A DNA stretch of 64,000 nucleotides, from contig NZ_JABEKX010000001.1 in NCBI RefSeq assembly GCF_013407595.1, positions 1,010,522 through 1,074,521 on the forward strand, in the 5' to 3' direction. The DNA is from Lacticaseibacillus absianus. Its GTDB lineage: Bacteria; Bacillota; Bacilli; Lactobacillales; Lactobacillaceae. Below are positions 35,076-42,276 of the stretch, piece by piece (within the stretch, counting starts at the first letter, position 1; each line of letters opens with the position of its first letter). The position numbers and the translations under genes are program-made. The notes beneath the pieces are model-generated. The model had not been told where the DNA came from, ran no database searches, and saw only the letters and a program-made list of their open reading frames with translations.

Positions 35076-36085
35076 TGACACTGAAGTTTGGGATCATCGG
35101 GTGCGGAGCGATCGCACATGCCCACCTCGCGGCGATCCGGGCGCTGCCTGACGCCGAGCTGGTCGCTTGTTGTGATATCGATGCACGCAAAGGCGCGGCG
35201 TTCGCAGCCGAAGCGGGTCAGGTGGCCTTTTTCACCGACTACCGTGCGCTCTTGGCGACACCGGTAGACGTGGTGACGATCGCCACCCCGCACGTATGGC
35301 ACGCCGAGATGACGATCGCGTCGCTTCAGTCGGGCAAGCATGTAATCTGTGAAAAACCGATGGCGCTCTCACCGCGTGAAGCGGCGGCGGTGGCCCAAGC
35401 GGCGACGGCGAGCCGCACACAATACGCCGTGTGCTTCCAAAACCGGTTCAACCCGACCTACGTTGCGGCGGCACACTTGCTACACAGTGGCGATCTAGGG
35501 CAGCTGCGCGGGGTCAAGGCAGAACTAACGTGGCGACGTGACGCGCAATACTATGCCGCGGCGGATTGGAAGGGGCGGTGGGCAACGGAAGGTGGCGGGG
35601 TGCTGGTCAACCAAGCAATCCACACGCTTGACGCCTTGTGCTGGCTTGCCGCGACCCCGACACGCGTGTGCGCGCGTATCATGACGAGCCGACTGTTGGG
35701 GGCGATCGAGGTCGAAGACGCGGCGATGGTGACTGCGGAGCTCCCCGGTCAAGTGCCCGCCGTGATCTTCGCCAGCAACAATTATTCGAGTGATCCAGCC
35801 CCCACGCTGACATTCGATTGCACGGGTGGTGTGTTGGCACTGTCGATGGACACCCTGCGCGTGAACGATCACGTCGTCGATCACCGCACACTAGGACCGA
35901 TCGATGGGGGCAAACCGGCGTGGGGCAGTGGTCACAGCCGGTTGTTCGCAGCGTTCGCACACCGCATCCAAGGGGGCACGGACCCACTTGACGGTCACCT
36001 CGTGGGGTGCGCTGCGCAAAACACGGTGGCCTTGCTGGCGGCGATCTACCGAAGCAGTGCCAGCGGTGACTGGGTGGCGGTCTGA
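35075..36085 (+). CDS. Gfo/Idh/MocA-family dehydrogenase 4
   Basis: A 336-residue oxidoreductase that closes the operon. It has LKFGIIGCGAIAHAHLAAI (Rossmann), VDVVTIATPHVWHAEM, CEKPMALSPREAA and TEGGGVLVNQAIHTLDALCWL. It overlaps dehydrogenase 3 by one base (TGATG). Two dehydrogenases at the 3' end paired with a TIM barrel, and two at the 5' half paired with ThuA and two barrels, suggest two related reaction modules in one transcript. A terminator-like hairpin follows at 36103. Confidence 0.87.
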   Translation: MTLKFGIIGCGAIAHAHLAAIRALPDAELVACCDIDARKGAAFAAEAGQVAFFTDYRALLATPVDVVTIATPHVWHAEMTIASLQSGKHVICEKPMALSPREAAAVAQAATASRTQYAVCFQNRFNPTYVAAAHLLHSGDLGQLRGVKAELTWRRDAQYYAAADWKGRWATEGGGVLVNQAIHTLDALCWLAATPTRVCARIMTSRLLGAIEVEDAAMVTAELPGQVPAVIFASNNYSSDPAPTLTFDCTGGVLALSMDTLRVNDHVVDHRTLGPIDGGKPAWGSGHSRLFAAFAHRIQGGTDPLDGHLVGCAAQNTVALLAAIYRSSASGDWVAV

Positions 36086-36102
36086 GCGGACGAAGACGCG
36101 AA

Positions 36103-36150
36103 ACACCAAAGATGCGGGGCCAAGGTCAGGCGGCTCCGCATCTTTGGTGT
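36103..36150. terminator. Hairpin terminator between convergent genes
   Basis: Perfect 15-base arms ACACCAAAGATGCGG and complement (36103-36117, 36136-36150) enclose an 18-base loop. The U-tract is poor (GTGTGTTT). It separates the dehydrogenase operon from the convergent GH127-type gene and can serve both. Confidence 0.65.
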
Positions 36151-36207
36151 GTTTGGGGACTGTTTCAGATCGCGTTGGTCAACTGGCGGCTTGATCAGTG
36201 AGCATCG

Positions 36208-38016
36208 TCAGTCGCACGCTGGAAACTCTGCGATCCGCAGTTTGGCCCCTCCATAAGGCACTAGGCGAACTTCTGTCGCGCCGGTTAACTCGGGATGGAA
36301 GGGCGGCTCCTCGGCTGAATTATGGCGGCGCCCCCACCCCGTGACTTTTTGACCAGTGGTCGTCAGATAAATGGGGGATCGATCGGCGTCGAACGCCTGG
36401 CCACTTTCATAAGGGGTCTCGTGTCGCTGGTAAGCCGCGTGGCGACTGAGTGCGACTGCCCAATCGTCCGTAGACGTGACCGCCCAGTCTTGGAGCGGGG
36501 CGGTGCCGCCGAGCAGCGTCCAGTGTTCCGTCAATGGTGCGGCGAACAATAGTGGCCCGTAGTGTACGGCTAAGGCATGAGCGGGTCGGTCATCGAACCG
36601 GACATCGGTGACCAGTGTCAGGGTGATCACTTGATCGCCTGTGCACTCGAGTGTCAAGTAGTCCGCGGTCCGGGCCACCGGAGCCGCGTGCCCGTTGCAG
36701 GCAAGCGTGACTGATGACGCCCATTGCGGGATCCGGATCTGGAGTTGAATGGGATGGGTGGTCTGTACGCTGATCGTGTTGGTGAGGCCGAAGGGGTAGT
36801 TGCCGTCGACTTTGATCTGGACGTCCGGTGTCTCTAAGGTACAAGGAACGAGACTTTGGCAGACGTAGGCGTTCTCTGTTTGCATCCAGGCCGCGGCCAC
36901 GAACTTGGGCCAACCCTGATGCAAGTTGGCCGTGCAACAGCCGAAGTGAGGGGTCAGCCCGAACGTGTTCGCATCCGGACCGTTCTCCGTCCAGTCACGG
37001 GGAGCGACGGTGCAGCTGATTTGGTTGACTTGTTGGTCGTATTGATGTGACCTGAAATCCCGTGAGATCGACGCCGGTAATGCATTGAAGGCTGCTTCCT
37101 CCAAGAGGTCGCCGTAACGGGTGTCACCGGTGTAAGCCAAGCCGATTTCGGCCGAAAACATGAATTCGACAATGCCACATAGCTCGAGCCCCTGACTCGG
37201 TGAAGTGCCCGCTAGCCATTCGTCACCGGCTAGTAGCCCGTGTGCTTGTCCGTGGTACTGCCGTAGTTGCTGCCAGGCGGCGTGAAAGGCGGTCAGTTGC
37301 TTGGGGTCACCAGTCAGTCGATAATTGACGGCAAAGGCCTTGAGCCCCATCATCACGTTTACGATGTGGCTTTCAGGGTTGAACCGTGTGAGCGGGCGCG
37401 TGAAGGGCAGCGCCGCATAAAGTGCGCCCCAATCGGTGGACTGCGCGTAGAGCTGCTTCATCAACGGCGGAAGTGCGGCATCATGTGTGCGGTCGTATAA
37501 CCACAAATAGGGCACGATATTATCGCAACCACGCGGCACCGCCCAGTCGGAGAGGGGCCGATGATCCAGCTCCTGGGCCTGGTACCGCGCATACTTGAGC
37601 ATGAACGGGATCACGCGGGGATCACCCGTCGCTTCCTGGTATTGCGTGAGGCCCTTCAAGACGATCATCCTGCTCCACCAGTCGACGTTGCTGGTCGGGC
37701 CAAACCAGCCCGTCTCATCCTGACTGGCTAATATCCAGTCGATCCATTTTTGGGCCTTAGCGATCAGTGACGCGTCGTCAAGGGCGTAAGCGAGTGGAAT
37801 CAAGCCGTCTAGGTAGTAAGGGCCGCGCTCCCAGCCGTCGCCAGTTCCGCCTAACCAGCCGTTATTGGGGCCGACGTCTGGCCAGACCGCTTCTAGGTTG
37901 CCGGTCAATCCAGCCGCTTGTAGCATCAGTTCTTCCTTCAACCAGCCCATCGGTTTAATGGTCCCCAAAGGAAATGTGGTGAAATGCGCAGGGCGAATCG
38001 TCTGTTCTTGTCTCAT
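36208..38016 (-). CDS. GH127/DUF1680-type beta-L-arabinofuranosidase-like glycosidase
   Basis: A 602-residue alpha/alpha-barrel enzyme of the DUF1680 family. Visible parts are FPLGTIKPMGWLKEELMLQA at the start, WERGPYYLDGLIPLAY, the Glu/Cys cluster SQGLELCGIVEFMFSAE and FGCCTANLHQGWPKF. In characterised GH127 enzymes these segments supply the zinc ligands and a cysteine nucleophile. No signal peptide is present, so it is intracellular. The subgroup with CCTANLHQGWPK is not the HypBA1 type in detail, and its sugar specificity is uncertain. The start at 38016 follows GAGGAGG. It is divergent from an AraC regulator. Confidence 0.82.
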   Translation of the reverse strand: MRQEQTIRPAHFTTFPLGTIKPMGWLKEELMLQAAGLTGNLEAVWPDVGPNNGWLGGTGDGWERGPYYLDGLIPLAYALDDASLIAKAQKWIDWILASQDETGWFGPTSNVDWWSRMIVLKGLTQYQEATGDPRVIPFMLKYARYQAQELDHRPLSDWAVPRGCDNIVPYLWLYDRTHDAALPPLMKQLYAQSTDWGALYAALPFTRPLTRFNPESHIVNVMMGLKAFAVNYRLTGDPKQLTAFHAAWQQLRQYHGQAHGLLAGDEWLAGTSPSQGLELCGIVEFMFSAEIGLAYTGDTRYGDLLEEAAFNALPASISRDFRSHQYDQQVNQISCTVAPRDWTENGPDANTFGLTPHFGCCTANLHQGWPKFVAAAWMQTENAYVCQSLVPCTLETPDVQIKVDGNYPFGLTNTISVQTTHPIQLQIRIPQWASSVTLACNGHAAPVARTADYLTLECTGDQVITLTLVTDVRFDDRPAHALAVHYGPLLFAAPLTEHWTLLGGTAPLQDWAVTSTDDWAVALSRHAAYQRHETPYESGQAFDADRSPIYLTTTGQKVTGWGRRHNSAEEPPFHPELTGATEVRLVPYGGAKLRIAEFPACD

Positions 38017-38116
38017 CAAAAAAACGCCTCCTCTTTTCACCCCTTATTATTAAGCGCTTTCGCCGCACCATCAATGTTATAATTCAACTGAAGATTTGTC
38101 ATTTTAGGGACTGGAA

Positions 38117-38953
38117 GTGAGCCGTGTGCATTACTACCGATTCGCAACACCGCCGTATCCATACTATATTGAAGCAAGTGAGGCCACCTATGCCACTGGA
38201 CAGCGGCACATCGACCGCCAGTTCTTTGAGTTTTTTGATCTGATCTTTGTGACGAAGGGGTGCCTGTTCTTGACCGAAGAGTCGACCGCCTACACGCTGA
38301 CCGCGAACCATGGACTGATCCTCGCGCCGTACCTTCACCATTTTTCCCCGCGACCGGTCGCAACGGAAACGCACTTCTATTGGACACATTTTCTGTGCCC
38401 GACGCATTTTACGATCGCGCAATCGCCAAGTCGCTCGGCATTTGATCAAATCTCGCTGCCCAACACCTTCGTGGCGGCTGATCCGCAGGGGCTCATCTCG
38501 GACTTTGAATTTTTGTGCGCGACGGCGCAAGTGACGGGTGTCGATGAGGTCCTGGCGCGAGAACAGCACCTCTTGAATCTGTTCCGCGCCATTGCGCAGA
38601 CCGCCCAGATCGGCGTATCGGCAGCCGTCTCTGCGGTCGCTCGTCGCGCCGTCACGCTGATGACAGAGCGATACATGGCGCCGGAGTTCAATATTAATCG
38701 ACTTAAGGCCCAATTGAACTTTGACCCCACCTATGTGTCGAGGTGTGTCAAAAGCGTGTATGGGGTCACGGCTAAGCAATATCTGCTGGACCTGAGGCTC
38801 AACCAGGCGAAGTTGCTCCTCAGGTCGTCTAATTTACCGGTCGGTGTCATCGCTGAACGGGTGGGGTTTGGCGATCAAGCGCACTTCAGCAAGGTGTTTA
38901 AGCAACAGACCTTGACCACGCCGTCTGCGTTTCGCGATCAGTATCGGCGCTGA
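38117..38953 (+). CDS. AraC-family transcription regulator
   Basis: A 278-residue AraC regulator with an N-terminal cupin-like sensing domain (FDLIFVTKGCLFL, LILAPYLHHFSP) and a C-terminal double helix-turn-helix (INRLKAQLNFDPTYVSRCVK, then VGVIAERVGFGDQAHFSKVFK). It is divergent from the GH127-type gene; the 100-base gap contains AAGCGCTTTCGCC, a cre- or operator-like core. It is therefore the likely local regulator of that gene. The start is uncertain: GTG 38117 or GTG 38126. Confidence 0.87.
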   Translation: MSRVHYYRFATPPYPYYIEASEATYATGQRHIDRQFFEFFDLIFVTKGCLFLTEESTAYTLTANHGLILAPYLHHFSPRPVATETHFYWTHFLCPTHFTIAQSPSRSAFDQISLPNTFVAADPQGLISDFEFLCATAQVTGVDEVLAREQHLLNLFRAIAQTAQIGVSAAVSAVARRAVTLMTERYMAPEFNINRLKAQLNFDPTYVSRCVKSVYGVTAKQYLLDLRLNQAKLLLRSSNLPVGVIAERVGFGDQAHFSKVFKQQTLTTPSAFRDQYRR

Positions 38954-39060
38954 GCGGAGCAGCCGGTCGCGGTCTGGCAACGCCAGGGTCAAGGTCAGGG
39001 GACACGGCTGGCCGCGTCTGCGGGTGCGACGGCCATCATCGTGATCGGCGTCCGCCGACA

Positions 39061-39202
39061 AAAAAGTGGGGCTGTGCCATAACGCGGTTTTAGCCCAGAG
39101 TATAAGAGCGATCCCCTGAAAAACCCGAACTTAGGTTTTGCAGGGGATCGCTCTTATACGGCAAGGGCGTTGCGTTATGGCACGTAACGTTCTGGAATAG
39201 TC
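39061..39202 (-). ncRNA. Structured repeat element, copy A
   Basis: Read on the - strand this segment runs GACTATTCCAGAA, then a 12-bp outer stem (39172-39183 with 39074-39085), a 19-bp inner stem (39141-39159 with 39100-39118), an apical part containing CCTAAGTTCGGG, the tail ATACTCTGGGCTAAAACCGC, and finally CACTTTTTTG. Copy B at 54847-54976 keeps the loop, tail and 5' block but changes the stem bases while keeping pairing. It lies about 95 bases behind the third GH92 gene on the same strand. It may be an RNA structure, a terminator or a small mobile repeat. Confidence 0.6.
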
Positions 39203-39220
39203 GTGCCACCAGAGGTGATG

Positions 39221-41353
39221 TCACAACCCCACTTTGATCTCGGTCAAGTTAACCAAGCCTAACCGATCGTGGTGCTGGTCACCTGTCCGGCAACAGCTGC
39301 AGCCGCGCAGCCAGCGTACCGCCAGCGGCCAGGGCGGCGTGGGCGATCGTGGTGCCGGTCGGTTGGCCGTTGAACGTGCGGCGCCGACGAATTGCAGGTG
39401 GTCATGATTCTTGGCTGTTGTTAGCGTCAGCAGCCGGCCGTTCGGCAGGTGTAACGTGACTTGGTCGAAGAACGGGATCCCCAGCACGTACTCACCGCTG
39501 CCGGGGGTGACCGGGTAGAAGCCGAGGCTGGAGAACAGGTACCAGCTGCTCATCGAACCGTTGTCTTCGTCGCCGGGGTAGCCGGCGGGACCGGCGTTGA
39601 ACGCCGTCAGAAGCAGCTGCTTGACGGTCAACTCGGTGCCCGGCGCATCACCGGCCAGGGTGAACAGGTACGGCAGGTGGAAGCTCGGCTGGTTGGAGAT
39701 CGCCAGTTGGCCAAAATCCAGCGCCGCCAGCTCACGCATCTCGTGGATGGTCTGGCCGTAGCCCCCGACCTGATAGCTCGGGGCCTGGTTGACCAGGTGG
39801 TGTAGGTGCTTGATGAAGGCTGGTTTGCCACCGGTCAAGTCGATCAACCCCGGCCAGTCTTGATACACTGCAAAACTGTTCTGCCAGGCGCTGCCTTCCG
39901 TGAAGCCGTTGCCCCAAGTGGTCGGGTTAAAGTCCGGCGTGAACGCACCGTTGCGGTCCTTGGGGTGCATCAATTTGACGGCCGGGTCGAACAGGTGGCG
40001 GTAGTTCTGGCTACGCGCGGCGTATTTCGCTTGCAGTTCGGTTTCGCCCAGGTGGGCCGCGACGACGCTGATCAGCCAGTCGGAGTAGGCGTAATCGAGG
40101 GTCTTGTTGACAGACTCGCCGATGTCAGCAGGCACATAGCCGAGCGCCAGGTACTCGGCCAGACCTTCACGCCCGTACTTGGGGTCGTCGCTGATCGTCT
40201 CGGCGCCGTGAATCATCGCCGTCAGGAAGGCGGGCATCAGATCGTCGGCCAGGCCCTTGACCGCCGCGTCGGCGATCACTGCGTCGACCATCGTGCCCGG
40301 CATCATGCCGCGCTCGTCAGGCGCCAGCCACCGCGGCAGGAAGCCGGCTTCGTGGTAGCTGGTGAGGAAGCCTTCCAGCATGTCGTGGTAAGTGTCCGGC
40401 TGCATCAGGCTGAGGAACGGAAACAGCGTTTTGTACGTATCCCAAAAGCCATTGTTGGTGTACAGCTTCCCGGGCTTCACCGCGCGCGCCGTCGTGTCGT
40501 AGTGGACGGGTTGGCCGGTCGCGTCGAGTTCATAGAAGCGCATCGGAAACAGGAGCGCCCGGTACAGGTTGTGGTAAAACGTGGCCACGCGCGCCGCGTG
40601 GTGGTCTGTGACGGCGACACGGTCGAGCTGGGCCTGCCAGGCCGCAGCGTGCGCGGCCTGCATGGCGTCGAAGTCGGCCTCGCCCAGGGCAGCCAGGTTG
40701 CGTTCGGCCTGCTCAGCCCCGATGAATGAGGTGGCAAAGCGCACCGTGGCGGCCTGCGTATTCAACGGCCACTCGAGGTCGCCACTGGCCAGCGCCTGCG
40801 CGTCGCCTGTACCGGTCGGCAAGGCGAGCGCTAACCACATCGCAAAGTCTGGGTCTTCGCATTCGGCGAAGTTCTGGAGCCGCACGATGGCGGTCTGCCC
40901 GCGCGTGGCCTCAAGCGTCGTCCGCGGTGGGCAGACCAGCCGTAGTCGTAACGGCGCGGCAGCCGTGGATAACCGCAGAGCGCCGCCGTAGCGGCCGTTG
41001 GTGGCCTCGATCTGGATCTGCTGGGCCTCATCGTACAGGCGGATGAGGTCCGGGCGGAAGCTGGCTTCAGTGGGGCGGTACATGCTTTCAGCCTGCGCCG
41101 CCGTACCGACGGTCAGCGGCATGAACGCGGCGTGCTGGAAGTCGCCGATCCACGGGCTGGCCTGGTGCGTCAGCCGAATGCCGGCAAACGTTGGCTGCGC
41201 TGGATCGAACCACCAGGTCGTATCGGCCAACGTGGTCTGCACGCTGAGGTAGTTCATCCCGAACGGGACCCCTGTCAGCGGCAGGGTGTTGCCATGGGAG
41301 AAAGTGTAAGTGCTGGCGGTCCCAATCCGGGTATCGATCGATTGACTGTTCAT
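39221..41353 (-). CDS. Alpha-mannosidase, glycoside hydrolase family 92 (paralogue 3), C-terminal frameshift
   Basis: A third GH92: NSQSIDTRIGTASTYTFSHGN at the start, GFWDTYKTLFPFLSL, YAYSDWLISVV, FTEGSAWQ (acid), SNQPSFHLPYLF and YPGDEDNGSMSSWYLFSSLGF. All catalytic parts are intact and no signal peptide is seen. After HLQFVGA, near 39377-39386, the frame is lost. One base more would continue as TFNGQPTGTTIAHAALAAGG and stop at 39279, as homology with the other two GH92 proteins predicts; as read, the protein ends with an unrelated tail at 39221. The start at 41353 has AAGGAGGCACC. It is more distant from the other two GH92 genes than they are from each other. The frameshift may be a sequencing error in a GC-rich run or a real mutation. 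Confidence 0.85.
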   Translation of the reverse strand: MNSQSIDTRIGTASTYTFSHGNTLPLTGVPFGMNYLSVQTTLADTTWWFDPAQPTFAGIRLTHQASPWIGDFQHAAFMPLTVGTAAQAESMYRPTEASFRPDLIRLYDEAQQIQIEATNGRYGGALRLSTAAAPLRLRLVCPPRTTLEATRGQTAIVRLQNFAECEDPDFAMWLALALPTGTGDAQALASGDLEWPLNTQAATVRFATSFIGAEQAERNLAALGEADFDAMQAAHAAAWQAQLDRVAVTDHHAARVATFYHNLYRALLFPMRFYELDATGQPVHYDTTARAVKPGKLYTNNGFWDTYKTLFPFLSLMQPDTYHDMLEGFLTSYHEAGFLPRWLAPDERGMMPGTMVDAVIADAAVKGLADDLMPAFLTAMIHGAETISDDPKYGREGLAEYLALGYVPADIGESVNKTLDYAYSDWLISVVAAHLGETELQAKYAARSQNYRHLFDPAVKLMHPKDRNGAFTPDFNPTTWGNGFTEGSAWQNSFAVYQDWPGLIDLTGGKPAFIKHLHHLVNQAPSYQVGGYGQTIHEMRELAALDFGQLAISNQPSFHLPYLFTLAGDAPGTELTVKQLLLTAFNAGPAGYPGDEDNGSMSSWYLFSSLGFYPVTPGSGEYVLGIPFFDQVTLHLPNGRLLTLTTAKNHDHLQFVGAARSTANRPAPRSPTPPWPLAVRWLRGCSCCRTGDQHHDRLGLVNLTEIKVGL

Positions 41354-41393
41354 GTGAGGTGCCTCCTTGGAAGACAACAGCAGTGGGTCAAGC

Positions 41394-41972
41394 TCAGTGC
41401 CGGTCCAGGGCCTCTGCCTGCCGCAGCACCTTGGCCGGATTGCCGGCCACCAGCGTGTTGGCCGGGACGTCGTGGGTGACGACGCTACCAGCACCGATGA
41501 TCGCGTTATCACCGATGGTGACACCGGGCAGGATCAAGGCGTTGGTGCAGATCCAGACATTGTTGCCGATGGTGATCGGATGGGCGTACTCCAGGTTGGC
41601 GTTGCGCTCTGCGGCGTTTTGCGGGTGGGTCTCAGTGATCAAGGCGACGTTGGGGGCAATGAAAACATTGTTGCCGATGGTGATCTTGGCGCTGTCCATC
41701 AGCTTGCCGTTGATGTTCATGTAGAAGTTGTCGCCAACGGTCACGTTGTACCCATAGGTGCAAAACAGTGGCTGCTCGATCATCGGACTTTGGCCGACGC
41801 TGCCCAGCAAATCGCGCAAGGCGGCCTCGCGCTTGTCGCGCTCGAGCGGGTAGAGGTGGTTGTAATCGTAGACCTTCTTGATCGTGATGTCGCGGTCAGC
41901 GACGAGGTCTGGTGCGTATGGCTGATAGAGCAGGCCAGCCGCGCATTTTTCACGTTCGGATCGTGTGGTCAT
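41394..41972 (-). CDS. Maltose/galactoside O-acetyltransferase (LacA/Maa type)
   Basis: A 192-residue left-handed beta-helix acetyltransferase. An N-terminal Mac domain (SEREKCAAGLLYQPYAPDL) is followed by hexapeptide repeats (VTVGDNFYMNINGKL, ITIGNNVFIAPNVALI, ITIGNNVWICTNALI, VTIGDNAIIGAGSVVT). The usual catalytic His lies in ITETHPQ. It transfers acetyl from acetyl-CoA to the 6-hydroxyl of sugars, which is thought to detoxify non-metabolised sugars. It lies 40 bases upstream of the third GH92 gene on the same strand and probably leads that operon. The start at 41972 has AAGGAGGCCCC. A long leader with tandem hairpins precedes it. Confidence 0.9.
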   Translation of the reverse strand: MTTRSEREKCAAGLLYQPYAPDLVADRDITIKKVYDYNHLYPLERDKREAALRDLLGSVGQSPMIEQPLFCTYGYNVTVGDNFYMNINGKLMDSAKITIGNNVFIAPNVALITETHPQNAAERNANLEYAHPITIGNNVWICTNALILPGVTIGDNAIIGAGSVVTHDVPANTLVAGNPAKVLRQAEALDRH

Positions 41973-42068
41973 AAGGGGCCTCCTTGAATGAGTTGGGGTC
42001 AAAAATCGTGGCGAGTGGTTCACGGGGTGTGCGTCGGGTCAGATGCGCTGCGGCTGCGAGCGAAGACG

Positions 42069-42273
42069 CCAAGCGCGTTGCACCGCACGGGGCGCAACGC
42101 GCTTGGCTGATCTAGCCGCTCCGCTAAACCCGGGAGTCCTCCGCTCTGGTTCGTCGAGCTGCGAAGCGCATACGGGTACGGTCTAAGTCGTCCCAACGGA
42201 AGGCCCAAACCCGGGGCCTCACGTTAGGACGATTTAGCCCAACCCGCATAACCGCGCTTCTCCGCTCTGGTTC
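42069..42273. repeat. Two tandem hairpin-plus-box repeat units
   Basis: Unit 1 is a 13-bp perfect hairpin (42069-42106), then GATCTAGCC...AAACCC, then CTCCGCTCTGGTTC (42139-42152). Unit 2 is an 11-bp hairpin with inner pairs (42183-42237), then GATTTAGCC...AACCC, then the identical 14-mer at 42260-42273. The stems differ in sequence while the linker and box are conserved. They fill the 304-base gap between the exporter operon end and the acetyltransferase start (both - strand), so they lie in the 3' end of one transcript or the leader of the next. Confidence 0.6.
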
Positions 42274-42276
42274 CAG

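Noticed and set aside
39806-40729. A 307-codon + strand frame opposite the third GH92 gene
   Set aside because: Antisense shadow with Val/Arg/Gly-rich composition and no motif.
42069-42273. Tandem repeats considered as a CRISPR array
   Set aside because: Only two units, with variable-stem hairpins and no spacer regularity or cas genes.
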